Below the pieces are notes generated by a model. That model was not told the DNA's origin. It saw only the letters and a list, made by a program, of their open reading frames with translations, and ran no database searches. 64,000 nucleotides of DNA from SB11 sp035906255 (GTDB lineage Bacteria; Bacteroidota; Bacteroidia; UBA8524), in NCBI GenBank assembly GCA_035906255.1, contig JAMIFM010000037.1, forward strand, positions 186,001 to 250,000, written 5' to 3'. A program made the position numbers and the translations under genes. Below are positions 34,434 to 43,064 of this stretch, piece after piece; position 1 is the stretch's first letter; each line of letters begins with the position of its first letter.

Positions 34434-34470
34434 TACGGGGCATCCAATAATGAATTTGGAGTGCCCCGTA
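34434..34470 (+). other. Stem-loop downstream of the thiolase gene
   Basis: A 13-bp stem (34434-34446 with 34457-34470, one bulged G at 34461) with a ten-base loop, TACGGGGCA being the GC-rich part. No T run follows, so it is not a typical intrinsic terminator; it might protect the 3' end of the thiolase mRNA. Confidence 0.5.
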
Positions 34471-34525
34471 TTCATTGATGTATAAACATTGATTGACAAA
34501 AAGGCACGAAAGTTGCCGATTTTTA

Positions 34526-34533
34526 TATATTTG
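34526..34533 (+). promoter_or_regulatory. Probable -7 box of the LolA-like gene
   Basis: TATATTTG, an exact TAnnTTTG match, ends 22 bases before the ATG at 34556. No clear -33 element at the standard spacing. Confidence 0.38.
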
Positions 34534-34555
34534 CAACCATTCTTAACCACATCAA

Positions 34556-35236
34556 ATGAAGAGTAAACAACTGGTAGTTTTATTTTTAGCACTGGTATTT
34601 TCTGCCTCAATTCCTGTTGGTGCACAGGATAATGTTAAAAAAGCGAAAGAAATATTAAATAAATTAAGTAAAACTTATAAAGGCTATAAAAATATTAAAG
34701 CCGGTTTTACTATCACTTCTGAAAACCCTGATAAAACCAAAGTATCACAAGCGGGCACCATTTGGATTAAAAACAAAGAGTTTAAAATTGAAATGACCGA
34801 CCAAGATATTATGTGCGACGGCAAAACAATCTGGACGGCTCAAAAAGAGGTAAAAGAAGTAACCATTAAAGATTATAACCCATCGGCTAATGAAATACAG
34901 CCCTCACAGATATTTTCGTTGTGGGAAAAGGGTTTTGATTACGTGTGGGTAGAAAAGGTTACCGAAGGTGGGAAAAGCCTTGATGTTGTTGACCTTGTGC
35001 CGAAAGAGGGTAAGGATACCAAAGACTACTCTAAAGTGAAGCTTAAAATTAACACCGCCACCAATACAATAGCAAGCTGTACGGTGATAAAGAAAAACGG
35101 AGTTAAAATTTCTTATGCCATTACAACACAGGAAAGCAACCTGAAACTGGATAAAAAGTATTTTGAAATGGACGTTGAAGCTAAACGCAAAGCAGGCTAC
35201 GACATTGTTGATTTGCGTAAAAAGAAAAAGAAATAG
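34556..35236 (+). CDS. LolA-like outer-membrane lipoprotein carrier protein
   Basis: Periplasmic lipoprotein chaperone of the LolA type, 226 residues, which ferries lipoproteins from the inner to the outer membrane. A signal peptide ends SIPVGAQ (about residue 24). The LolA fold is visible as a first helix and strand (ILNKLSKTYKGYKNIKAGFT), a GTIWIKNKEFKIEM strand pair and a DGKTIWT hairpin, followed by a helix with PSQIFSLWEKG. The C-terminus is lysine-rich (RKKKKK), unlike typical LolA. Many Bacteroidota carry several LolA-like proteins, so this may not be the housekeeping copy. Own promoter box and a strong terminator, so monocistronic. Confidence 0.83.
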   Translation: MKSKQLVVLFLALVFSASIPVGAQDNVKKAKEILNKLSKTYKGYKNIKAGFTITSENPDKTKVSQAGTIWIKNKEFKIEMTDQDIMCDGKTIWTAQKEVKEVTIKDYNPSANEIQPSQIFSLWEKGFDYVWVEKVTEGGKSLDVVDLVPKEGKDTKDYSKVKLKINTATNTIASCTVIKKNGVKISYAITTQESNLKLDKKYFEMDVEAKRKAGYDIVDLRKKKKK

Positions 35237-35256
35237 CTTACAGTGATTATAAACTG

Positions 35257-35280
35257 AAACCGGGCTTGCCCGGTTTTTTT
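35257..35280 (+). terminator. Intrinsic terminator of the LolA-like gene
   Basis: 9-bp stem AAACCGGGC / GCCCGGTTT with a two-base gap, extended by T residues to 35280; 20 bases after the stop codon. Confidence 0.9.
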
Positions 35281-35286
35281 ATGCCT

Positions 35287-36570
35287 TTATTTTTGCGACA
35301 GTTCTTTAACGGCATTTACCAAAGTATCCAAATGCTGGCGGGTGGTGTATAAGTGTGGAGTAACACGCACACCGTTTACAGCAGCAGTTTCAATGCCTAC
35401 AGTAAAAACCTTGTACTTATCATACAAAGCGGTAGCAAGTTGTGTTGGGGTATAACCTTTAAGTGAGAAGTTTGCAATAGCTCCGGTTCGTTCATTTTGC
35501 ATGGGGGTATTAAAGCTCACCCCGTTAACCTCTTTTAATTTTTCTACCCAATAACTCCGTAGTTGGCGCAGATACTCCATCTTGCGTGCACTTCCGATAA
35601 TATTGTGGAATTTGATAGCCGCACTCAGGCTTAATTGAACCGCCGTGTTTTGGGTGCCAAACCGCTCAAACTTGCGTATATCGGTTTTCGGCCTGCTTGT
35701 TTCGCCAAATAGCGGCCATATTTTTTCAATATGTTCCTTTTTCACCCACAAAATACCTGCACCCAAAGGGTTGCACAGCCATTTGTGCAAGCTGGCAGCA
35801 TAATAATCACAACCTAAATCAGGTATTTTAAAATCAATGTGTGCAAACGTATGCGCTCCATCCACCATCACCTCCACACCCTTTGCATGAGCCATGTCAC
35901 ATATTTTTTTAATGGGTAATAAGTGTCCCGTTAAATGTATCATGTGGGTAGCCAGTACTAAACGGGTTTTAGGTGTAATCGCCTTTTCATAGGCTTTCAC
36001 CACCTCGTCATCATTAGTTGGTTGTAAAGGCAGGTTAACGGTTTTTAACACAATTCCGTCGCGTTGCTCACGCTGTTTAAAGGTTTCCACCATACTGTCA
36101 TAATCTTGGTTGCTTAAAACAACCTCGTCGCCTGCTTTCAGCGGCAAACCAAGCATTATAACACTAAGCCCGTCGGTAGTGCTTCGCATCAATGCCACCT
36201 CATCCGCATCCACTCCGGCAAAAGCAGCCAACTCTTGTCGTACCCGTTCGCGGTCGTCTTCCTTTCTGCCGCGCATATAAAACGATGAATTGGCATTCAC
36301 CATCCGGTTATTCTCAACAAAGGCATTTAAAACAGGAAGCGGTGTAGGGCTGAAATACCCGTTTTCAAGATTAATAAACTCTTCCGATTGGGCATAGCAT
36401 TGCTGTATTGTTTTCCAAAAATCATCATCGCCCACAGCACCCATACTTTCAAGCTCTTCAAACGTAGGCCCTGTTTGGTGGTTGTAATTCATCCACTCAA
36501 ACGATGATGCTGGTGCAAATAATCCCATAACAGTCATGTTTTTAACAAAGTTTCGTCTGTTTTCAGCCAT
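35287..36570 (-). CDS. Class V aminotransferase-fold PLP enzyme with twin-arginine-like N-terminus
   Basis: PLP-dependent enzyme of 427 residues of the class V aminotransferase/isopenicillin-N-epimerase group. The cofactor lysine lies in ASLHKWLCNPLGAG, and the aspartate that contacts the pyridine nitrogen lies in VMVDGAHTFAHID. A third marker is FERFGTQNTAVQLSL, the substrate-proximal loop. The N-terminus (ENRRNFVKNMTVMGLFAPAS) has a twin-arginine-like motif followed by a short hydrophobic stretch, suggesting Tat export of the folded holoenzyme. The reaction (epimerase, lyase or desulfurase) cannot be told from the sequence. It is convergent with the LolA gene and lies downstream of the MFS gene on the same strand, about 80 bases away. 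Confidence 0.82.
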   Translation of the reverse strand: MAENRRNFVKNMTVMGLFAPASSFEWMNYNHQTGPTFEELESMGAVGDDDFWKTIQQCYAQSEEFINLENGYFSPTPLPVLNAFVENNRMVNANSSFYMRGRKEDDRERVRQELAAFAGVDADEVALMRSTTDGLSVIMLGLPLKAGDEVVLSNQDYDSMVETFKQREQRDGIVLKTVNLPLQPTNDDEVVKAYEKAITPKTRLVLATHMIHLTGHLLPIKKICDMAHAKGVEVMVDGAHTFAHIDFKIPDLGCDYYAASLHKWLCNPLGAGILWVKKEHIEKIWPLFGETSRPKTDIRKFERFGTQNTAVQLSLSAAIKFHNIIGSARKMEYLRQLRSYWVEKLKEVNGVSFNTPMQNERTGAIANFSLKGYTPTQLATALYDKYKVFTVGIETAAVNGVRVTPHLYTTRQHLDTLVNAVKELSQK

Positions 36571-36651
36571 ACGGCAAGATAACTTTTTTTAACAATCGGC
36601 AGATAGTCAATTCATACCATAAGTAGTTGTACTCATGTTGCTATACTGTTC

Positions 36652-37938
36652 TTATTTTTTGATAGGTGCCAGTTTTTCGTCCTTCACCGTTTGCATCAAT
36701 ACCAACCCGATAACAAAAAACGTAACCAAGGCCAAAATACCGCTGCGCATATCAATCATGTTATCAATCAACCCCCAAACAAACATACCCAGCACGATGG
36801 ATAATTTTTCGGCCACATCATAAAAACTGAAAAACGAGGCATGGTCTTCCGTATCAGCAGGCAATAGTTTAGAGTATGTACTACGCGAAATGGCTTGCGA
36901 ACCGCCCATTACCAAACCAACGGCCGCACCTAAAATATAGAATCCTGTGTAGTCTTTGGCAGGCAAAAAATAAGCACCAACGCAAATACCCACCCAAATA
37001 ACCAGTGCTGTTGATAAGCTAATCACATTGCCATACCATGCTGAGAGCCTTGAAAATAGTACCGCTCCAAGAATGGCCACCAACTGTATAATAAGAATGG
37101 TAATAATTAGGTTAGTAGTTTCAAGTTGTATCTCTTTTTCGCCATATACCGATGCCACATACATTACTGTTTGAAGTGCCATACTGTACACAAAAAACGA
37201 TACGAGGTACATTTTTAAGCTACGGGTATGTTTTAACTGTTGCCACACTTTGTTCAATTCTTTATAGCCGTGCATTAATAATTGCTTGCTATACGGGTGT
37301 TTATTTTCAGAAGGGGGAAGTAACTTAAACGATATTTGGGCAAAACCTGCCCACCACAACCCTACGGAAAGAAAAGCCAACGGGGCAGCCATGCTTTCTT
37401 CAATACCCAGTAACTCGGGTTTCATTAGCCCGATAAGGTTAATTACCAGCAGCAAAACACTACCGATATACCCCATTGAAAATCCGCGTGCACTTACCTT
37501 GTCCATTTGGTCGGGGGTTACAATTTCGTGCAAATAGGCATTGTAAAACACGATACTTCCTGCAAAGGCAAACGTAGCCAGCACAAACGGCACAGTACCC
37601 GTATATACGGGGCTTCCTGACCCAAAAAACCACAGCGCAGCACATGAAAGGGAGCCTAAATACACAAAAAACTTCATAAACTCTTTTTTATTGCCTTTGT
37701 AATCAGCGATACCTGAAAGTAACGGTGAAAACAACGCCACCAGCAAAAAGGCAAACGACACACAGTAAGAGTACAAGGCTGAATTGGTGAGCGGGAAACC
37801 GAACAGGCTTACGGTTTCAGGCACTATCTTCACAAAATAAATGGGAAAAACCGCTGTGGCTATGGTAAGAGAATACACTGAGTTGGCCCAATCGTACATT
37901 ACCCAGCCTTTAATCACCTTAGGGTCGTTCTTTTTCAT
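36652..37938 (-). CDS. UMF1/Atg22-like MFS transporter
   Basis: Integral membrane carrier of 428 residues with about 12 hydrophobic helices. The ATG at 37938 was chosen because it gives MKKNDPKVIKGWVMYDWANS; the last part is the N-terminal hallmark of the UMF1/Atg22 family, and the upstream frame is not conserved-looking. A long hydrophilic loop after helix 6 (SENKHPYSKQLLMHGYKELN) divides the two halves. Members are predicted to be solute exporters; Atg22 in yeast releases amino acids from vacuoles. The substrate here is unknown. It precedes the PLP enzyme gene, so they could share a transcript. Confidence 0.84.
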   Translation of the reverse strand: MKKNDPKVIKGWVMYDWANSVYSLTIATAVFPIYFVKIVPETVSLFGFPLTNSALYSYCVSFAFLLVALFSPLLSGIADYKGNKKEFMKFFVYLGSLSCAALWFFGSGSPVYTGTVPFVLATFAFAGSIVFYNAYLHEIVTPDQMDKVSARGFSMGYIGSVLLLVINLIGLMKPELLGIEESMAAPLAFLSVGLWWAGFAQISFKLLPPSENKHPYSKQLLMHGYKELNKVWQQLKHTRSLKMYLVSFFVYSMALQTVMYVASVYGEKEIQLETTNLIITILIIQLVAILGAVLFSRLSAWYGNVISLSTALVIWVGICVGAYFLPAKDYTGFYILGAAVGLVMGGSQAISRSTYSKLLPADTEDHASFFSFYDVAEKLSIVLGMFVWGLIDNMIDMRSGILALVTFFVIGLVLMQTVKDEKLAPIKK

Positions 37939-38113
37939 AGGTTGTTTTGCAACGGCAAGGTAAGGTTTTGGTGTTAAATTTATGAATGTGTTTGAGTAAC
38001 CAAATACATTGTACACATACATCTTTGGGATTAGCCCCCTCCTGATGAAGACACTGTTTTGCATGGAGTTTTCATTATCGTGACGTGGGCAAACATTAGT
38101 CGGCGTTCAATGT

Positions 38114-38129
38114 CCCCCGCTTGCGGGGG
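38114..38129. repeat. GC-rich hairpin, probable short palindromic repeat
   Basis: Stem CCCCCGC / GCGGGGG with a TT gap, followed by a further G run (CAGGGGGTGG). The composition stands out from the AT-rich surroundings. Lies between divergent genes, so it does not serve as a terminator for either. Confidence 0.5.
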
Positions 38130-38219
38130 CAGGGGGTGGAAAATACCGCAACCCTCTCTTTTTTCAAATTCACCCAAAAAAGGCATTAAAGTTGTAATTT
38201 AGCACTGTAAATAAACCGT

Positions 38220-38957
38220 ATGAAAAAATTTGCCGTTGCCCTTAGTTTTGTGGCCTTCACCGTTCCCTTTTCATCTTGCGACCAAGCCGATGAGATTATT
38301 AATGCCGTAAACAGCGGTGCACTTACTAACGACGATATTGTAAAAGGCTTGAAAGTTGCACTTACTGTGGGTACTGATACCTCGGTAAAACGCCTTTCGG
38401 CCGCCGACGGTTATTTTTTAGACCAAGCCGTTAAAATATTACTTCCCCCCGAAGCGGCTCCTATTTTTGATAATCTTAGCAAAATACCCGGTGGCAGTAC
38501 GTTGGTAAACAATACCATATTGGCCATTAACCGAGCGGCAGAAGATGCAGCCCCCGAAGCAACCACCATTTTTGTGAATGCCATTACCAATATTACCATT
38601 AGCGACGGATTGAATATTTTGAACGGTAACGACAGCGCGGCTACGGGCTACCTTAAAACCAATACCTACAGCCCGCTTAAAAATGCGTTTGCTCCTAAAA
38701 TTTCAACCTCATTGAGCAAACCGTTGGTTGCAGGTGTTTCTGCCGAAGACTTGTACAGCGATTTGGTGGATGCCTACAATACAGCCTCGCTAAACGGAAT
38801 ATTGTTCCCAAAAATCACCCAAAATACATTGGGAGAATACGTTACTACCAAAGCCCTTGACGGTTTATTTTTTAAAGTAGCGGTTGAAGAGGGTAAAATA
38901 CGCAACGATGTAAACCACCGCGTTAGCGATATTTTGAAAAAGGTGTTTACCAAGTAA
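38220..38957 (+). CDS. DUF4197 lipoprotein (copy 1)
   Basis: Exported lipoprotein of 245 residues with a lipobox ending at Cys20 (TVPFSSC). The mature part is the DUF4197 domain: ALTVGTDTSVKRLSAADGYF, the helix ILLPPEAAPIFDNLSKIPGG, NRAAEDAAPEA and DGLNILNGNDSAATGYLKT. It is predicted to be all-helical in its centre; function unknown. The next gene is its tandem paralogue 19 bases downstream. The pair was probably made by duplication, since the motifs align without gaps over most of the length. Confidence 0.85.
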   Translation: MKKFAVALSFVAFTVPFSSCDQADEIINAVNSGALTNDDIVKGLKVALTVGTDTSVKRLSAADGYFLDQAVKILLPPEAAPIFDNLSKIPGGSTLVNNTILAINRAAEDAAPEATTIFVNAITNITISDGLNILNGNDSAATGYLKTNTYSPLKNAFAPKISTSLSKPLVAGVSAEDLYSDLVDAYNTASLNGILFPKITQNTLGEYVTTKALDGLFFKVAVEEGKIRNDVNHRVSDILKKVFTK

Positions 38958-38976
38958 TTACTAAATAACATTTTGT

Positions 38977-39729
38977 ATGAGGGCGATAAAAATTGCAGTA
39001 GCAGTACTTAGCTTTAGTGTACTTTCATCGTGTGATGTGGTGCAAAGTGCACTTGAGCAAAACGGGGGTAGTTTGGGCAATTTGCCACTTACCCAAGACG
39101 AAGTAGTGAGGGGATTGAAGAATGCCCTTACGGTGGGTACTGACAGTGCGGTGCGCCGACTAAATGCCGCTGACGGTTTTTTACGCGATGCGGCCATAAA
39201 AGTATTGCTGCCGCCCGAAGCCCAAAACATTATGAACTATGTGGGCAAAATACCCGGCGGGCAAGCCCTTGTTGATAAAACCATAACGGCCCTTAACCGC
39301 GCTGCCGAAGATGCAGCAGGTGCTGCCGCCCCTATTTTTAGTGATGCGGTGAAGAAAATGACCATACAAGATGCCTTTGGTATTTTGCGTGGCAATGAAA
39401 CTGCCGCTACTGATTATTTAAAAACCAATACATACAGCCAGTTACAGGCGGCGTTTAAGCCCAAAATACAAACATCATTGGGCAAACCGCTTATTTATAA
39501 TACTTCGGCTGAGAAACTATACACCGATTTGGTGGGAGCCTATAATCTGGCCTCATTAGGCGGTTCGTTGTTTCCTAAAATTACAGGGAATAGTCTTACC
39601 GACCACGTTACTGCACGGGCACTTGACGGGGTGTTTGTTAAGATTTCTAATGAGGAAAAGCTGATACGTCAAGACCCCGCACACCGCGTTACATCGATAT
39701 TAGAGCGGGTATTTGGCAACAAGCAATAG
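38977..39729 (+). CDS. DUF4197 lipoprotein (copy 2)
   Basis: Protein of 250 residues, the second DUF4197 copy, with a lipobox ending at Cys19 (SVLSSC). It repeats the family blocks ALTVGTDSAVRRLNAADGFL, VLLPPEAQNIMNYVGKIPGG, NRAAEDAAGAA, DAFGILRGNETAATDYLKT and the C-terminal VTARALDGVFVKI. Roughly half the residues match copy 1, so the duplication is old. It ends 4 bases before the YjbR gene ATG, so three genes form one transcript. Function unknown. Confidence 0.85.
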   Translation: MRAIKIAVAVLSFSVLSSCDVVQSALEQNGGSLGNLPLTQDEVVRGLKNALTVGTDSAVRRLNAADGFLRDAAIKVLLPPEAQNIMNYVGKIPGGQALVDKTITALNRAAEDAAGAAAPIFSDAVKKMTIQDAFGILRGNETAATDYLKTNTYSQLQAAFKPKIQTSLGKPLIYNTSAEKLYTDLVGAYNLASLGGSLFPKITGNSLTDHVTARALDGVFVKISNEEKLIRQDPAHRVTSILERVFGNKQ

Positions 39730-39733
39730 AGGT

Positions 39734-40093
39734 ATGGATATTGAAGAATACCGCGAATACTGCATTACAAAGGCGGGGGTTACGGAAGAATTTCCTTTCG
39801 ACCAAAATACATTGGTGTTTAAGGTGATGGGTAAAATGTTTGCCCTGTGCGATGTGCAAGCATTTGAAAGCATCAATCTGAAATGCGAACCTGAAAAGGC
39901 CGTTGAGTTACGTGAGCAGTACGATGGCGTAACACCCGGTTATCACATGAGCAAAAAGCACTGGAACACAGTGGTGATGGACGGCAGTATCAATGATAAC
40001 CTAATTCGCGGTTGGATTGACGATTCATATAATTTGGTGGTATCAGGATTGCCAAAAAAGGTGCAGGCTGAACTTACCCAACTGAAGGGTTAA
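39734..40093 (+). CDS. MmcQ/YjbR family protein
   Basis: Protein of 119 residues of the YjbR/MmcQ (CyaY-like fold) family. The ATG at 39734 starts MDIEEYREYCITKAG; the TTG at 39713 lies inside the previous gene. Signatures are EEFPFDQNTLVFKVMGKMFA and VTPGYHMSKKHWNTVVMDG, the last in the region proposed to bind DNA. The biochemical role is not established. It lies 4 bases after the second DUF4197 gene, and its end overlaps the convergent MarR gene by 20 bases. Confidence 0.87.
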   Translation: MDIEEYREYCITKAGVTEEFPFDQNTLVFKVMGKMFALCDVQAFESINLKCEPEKAVELREQYDGVTPGYHMSKKHWNTVVMDGSINDNLIRGWIDDSYNLVVSGLPKKVQAELTQLKG

Positions 40094-40733
40094 TATTTTC
40101 CTCGCCCATTATTTCTTTATAAATATCTTCAAAATCTTTGCCCTTGTGTTGCTGCCACAAGCCTGCAAATTTTATTTCTATTCCTTTTAGCAACTGTACA
40201 CACAAATTAATATCGTCCGTGCTCATATCTTTCACCATCATTTCGTTCACTCTGCCAAACACCCCATAGCAACCGTGCAGTATTTCGCGCCCCTTAAATG
40301 TCAGGCTTACACGCTTTGAGCGTTTATCCGTCGGGTCGTCTTTTTCAGTAATGTATTCCAGTTCTCGTAAGCGGTTCAAAATATCAATCCCTGTCGATAA
40401 TTCATTTAGTGAGTGATAAATAGCCTCCGTTTTTCTTGGTTCTCCCAAGTGGTTAATTGTATTCAACAGATTAAAGTCTTCAAACTGTCTTAGCATTGTT
40501 TTCTCTCGTGCAGTTTCAGCATACATCAAAAACAAACGGGTAATGCGTCCTATCAGCTTCATTAATAAAATAGGCTTATTAGGTGGCGGCATCATACCCC
40601 CGAACATTTCGCCTTTGGTGGTTTCTTCCCTCTTATTAATAAGGTAGTAGCGGCAAAAATCCTCCATGCTGCCATCGGGGTGGTTTTCTTCAAACCGTGC
40701 CCACTCGTTCACCAACTCAACAGTTTTGTTCAT
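40074..40733 (-). CDS. MarR-family transcriptional regulator
   Basis: Winged-helix repressor of 219 residues from the ATG at 40733 (MNKTVELVNEWARFEEN). The recognition region is TEAIYHSLNELSTGIDILNRL, shown here in part: the helix after NTINHLGEPRKT, and the wing is DPTDKRSKRVSLTFKG, the classical MarR signature with a basic turn. Its N-terminal 60 residues (ASKPKY-less form) add an extra helical cap. It is divergent from a small gene plus a MATE pump, with overlapping promoter boxes between them, so it probably represses the pump operon and itself. The inducer is unknown. Confidence 0.86.
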   Translation of the reverse strand: MNKTVELVNEWARFEENHPDGSMEDFCRYYLINKREETTKGEMFGGMMPPPNKPILLMKLIGRITRLFLMYAETAREKTMLRQFEDFNLLNTINHLGEPRKTEAIYHSLNELSTGIDILNRLRELEYITEKDDPTDKRSKRVSLTFKGREILHGCYGVFGRVNEMMVKDMSTDDINLCVQLLKGIEIKFAGLWQQHKGKDFEDIYKEIMGEENINPSVG

Positions 40734-40753
40734 AATATACTTCGGTTTCGATG

Positions 40754-40813
40754 CAAATGTAAAAAATATATTTCGTTTTCCTTGCAAATTACATCAGTGC
40801 CGATATAAATTTG
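40754..40813. promoter_or_regulatory. Divergent promoter region of marR and the MATE operon
   Basis: Minus-strand -7 box TACATTTG (40754-40761) for the MarR gene, and plus-strand TTG (40782-40784) with TAAATTTG (40806-40813), spacer 21 bases, for the small gene and MATE pump. The two promoters face away from each other within 60 bases, so one repressor could control both. No inverted repeat operator was clear. Confidence 0.5.
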
Positions 40814-40843
40814 CATAAATTAATTCGGTTACGAAACAAAACT

Positions 40844-41107
40844 ATGATGGTAGCTGCTCCGCTTTCGCTTTTAGAAAGACTTATCACAACTGCTTCAACA
40901 CAAAGGGTATTGGTGTATAAAACCAATATCAGCGATGCCCACCAACGCTTGCGGGCACTTTGCACCTTAAAGAGTATTGCAGGGGTTGACCACTGCTGGG
41001 TAGATATTGAAGATTGCGACTGTGTGCTGCGAGTAGTAGGTACATTTAATCAAAACAGTGTTGAGAATGCCATAATCGGATTAGGGTTTTTGATAGAAGA
41101 ACTATAA
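40844..41107 (+). CDS. Small protein of unknown function, HMA-like fold suspected
   Basis: Protein of 87 residues from the ATG at 40844; the frame opens earlier at a TTG, but that overlaps the -7 box and would leave no leader. The strand-helix pattern (QRVLVYKTNI, then AHQRLRALCTLKSIAGVDHCWVD as helix and strand in shorter parts, then VLRVVGTFNQNSVENAIIGLGF) resembles a ferredoxin-like, heavy-metal-associated fold, but the CxxC metal site is absent; cysteines occur singly and as CDC. It ends 14 bases before the MATE gene, so it is co-transcribed with it and probably controlled by the MarR protein. Function unknown. Confidence 0.6.
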   Translation: MMVAAPLSLLERLITTASTQRVLVYKTNISDAHQRLRALCTLKSIAGVDHCWVDIEDCDCVLRVVGTFNQNSVENAIIGLGFLIEEL

Positions 41108-41121
41108 CAACAAAACAAACT

Positions 41122-42489
41122 ATGGGAAAGAAACCTTTAATAAGTGAAAACGAAAAACAGCTGATACTCAACGGTAAAATGGGTACAGTGTTTATGAAAC
41201 TTGCCATACCCTCTTTAATAGGGGCGGTATTAATGGGGCTTAACAATTTTTTAGACGGGATTTTTGTAGGCCGCTTTATAGGCTCCAATGCACTGGCAGG
41301 GGTATCGCTGGCCTTTCAACTATCAATGATAATGGTGGGAATAGGCAATATGGTGGGCAATGGCGCGGGAACCGCGCTTAGTATAATGCTTGGTGCTAAT
41401 GAAGAAAACAAGCTGCAACGCATACTGGGCAACGTAAATACAATGTCGTTACTGTTTGCCCTTGTGTATTTTATTCCCTCCTACATTTTCGCCGAACCGC
41501 TTATCCGCATGATGGGTGGCAAAGGTGAGATATTACAATACGGTACGGAGTACTTTAGGCAAAGTCTTTTGGGGTCATTCTTCTTTATTTACAGCCTTTC
41601 ACTAACTAATATTATCAGGGGTGAGGGTAAACTGAAACTGGTAACCAACATCACCGCCATTGGCCTTTTGGTAGATGTGGGACTAAAGCTGTTTTTTGTG
41701 AAAGTATTGGGTTGGGGAGTAAGCGGAGCTGCGTGGGCTACCAACCTTACCATGTTGTTGTATTGCGCCATAGCAATGGTGTATTTTGTTTCAGGTAAGG
41801 CATCTTTCAAAAGCAGGATGTTGGCCTTTTATTTTGATAAGCCCATGCAAAAACAAATACTGATGCTGGGTTTTGTGAACCTTATTTTCTTGGCCATGAA
41901 TGTGCTGCAAGGGTTGGTAGTGTTTAATATGATTGCCAAATACGGCACCGAAAAAGACATGGGTTTTTATAGTGCCGCATTCCGCACCTCGTTTATATTA
42001 ATGACCCCCACGTTGGGCATTATGAAAGCCTTACAGCCTGTTGTGGGGATGAACTACGGCGCAAAACAATACGATAGGGTGCGCAGTGCTTTTGGAGTAT
42101 TTGTAAAATACTCGTTATTTATTTTGGCTCCCATTTGGTTGTACATGATGGTATTTACTGATAATGTAATAGGCAGTATGCTGGCCAACGGAGCCTATAA
42201 CGCATCCGATATATTGTTTTTCAGGATAAACATAGGAGCGGTGATATTACAGCCCTTCATTATGCTGTCATTAGGTTTTTTACCCTCTATCGAAAAAGGA
42301 AAAGAGGCCGGCATGGTAGCAATGTTAAATCAAGTAGTATTATTCTTTCCGTTGATGCTGATACTTCCTGTCTTTTTTGGGGTGTATAGTATTTATTGGG
42401 GATCGGCAATTATAGCAATTGCCGTGTTTGCTATACTGCTTTTGATGGTGAGCAAGCAGTTTCAATTATTACTGCAAAAAGTCAGCTAA
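41122..42489 (+). CDS. MATE-family efflux transporter
   Basis: Multidrug/toxic-compound extrusion antiporter of 455 residues with 12 predicted membrane helices in two homologous halves. Helices 1-2 carry AIPSLIGAVLMGLNNFLDGI and the conserved GRFIGSNALAGVSLAFQL; the second half repeats the pattern from MLGFVNLIFLAMNV. Pumps of this group export cationic drugs in exchange for Na+ or H+; the substrate here is unknown. It follows the 87-residue gene on the same transcript and is divergent from the MarR regulator. Its 3' end overlaps the convergent CheY-like gene by 8 bases. Confidence 0.92.
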   Translation: MGKKPLISENEKQLILNGKMGTVFMKLAIPSLIGAVLMGLNNFLDGIFVGRFIGSNALAGVSLAFQLSMIMVGIGNMVGNGAGTALSIMLGANEENKLQRILGNVNTMSLLFALVYFIPSYIFAEPLIRMMGGKGEILQYGTEYFRQSLLGSFFFIYSLSLTNIIRGEGKLKLVTNITAIGLLVDVGLKLFFVKVLGWGVSGAAWATNLTMLLYCAIAMVYFVSGKASFKSRMLAFYFDKPMQKQILMLGFVNLIFLAMNVLQGLVVFNMIAKYGTEKDMGFYSAAFRTSFILMTPTLGIMKALQPVVGMNYGAKQYDRVRSAFGVFVKYSLFILAPIWLYMMVFTDNVIGSMLANGAYNASDILFFRINIGAVILQPFIMLSLGFLPSIEKGKEAGMVAMLNQVVLFFPLMLILPVFFGVYSIYWGSAIIAIAVFAILLLMVSKQFQLLLQKVS

Positions 42490-42904
42490 TAGCTTGAGAC
42501 GGATTTAAAAATGAAAAGATACGGTCGAAATGCTCAATGGTGATGGGCTTAATAATATAATCCGACACTGCTGAGATGGATTTTGCTTTATCAATATCCG
42601 ATGCAAATACCGATGAGCTAACTACATAAATAGTTACATTTTTTGCAAGGGTGGGTTTCAGTTGCGAAAATTCTTCCAAAAACTCCCACCCGCCCATTAC
42701 GGGCATATTCACATCCAAAAAAATCACGTCAGGTATTTTATCGGCGTCAGCAGCAGTAATGGATTTAAAATACTCGATAGCGTCCTCGCCGTCTTTAAAA
42801 ATCACAAGGTTATTGCAGTAGCCGCCATTGCTTAGCATACGTTCCATAGTGTAAGTGTAAATAGAATCATCGTCAATAAGACAGGCAAGATTGATTTTTG
42901 TCAT
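42482..42904 (-). CDS. Single-domain response regulator (CheY-like)
   Basis: Receiver domain of 140 residues without an output domain, from the ATG at 42904 (MTKINLACLIDDDS). The acidic pocket is DDD at residues 11-13, the phospho-acceptor is Asp64 (VIFLDVNMP), the switch Ser is in YVVSSS and the conserved lysine in IIKPI. Such stand-alone receivers usually act in phosphorelays or by protein contacts, and they are often coupled to orphan kinases. About 160 bases separate it from the LuxR-type regulator gene downstream, and it is not in the same operon with certainty. Confidence 0.9.
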   Translation of the reverse strand: MTKINLACLIDDDSIYTYTMERMLSNGGYCNNLVIFKDGEDAIEYFKSITAADADKIPDVIFLDVNMPVMGGWEFLEEFSQLKPTLAKNVTIYVVSSSVFASDIDKAKSISAVSDYIIKPITIEHFDRIFSFLNPSQAIS

Positions 42905-43064
42905 AAGCGAGTAATTGAATGAGAATCTCATGCTTGCAAACCAATGGTTCACAACGCAAAAAATCCATAATAGTAGTTAAGTAGTATAATAAGTTATACC
43001 ATTGGTAAATGTACTAAATTATACTTATAAAAGAAAAGAAGAATTAGAAATAAAGCAGTAAAAC

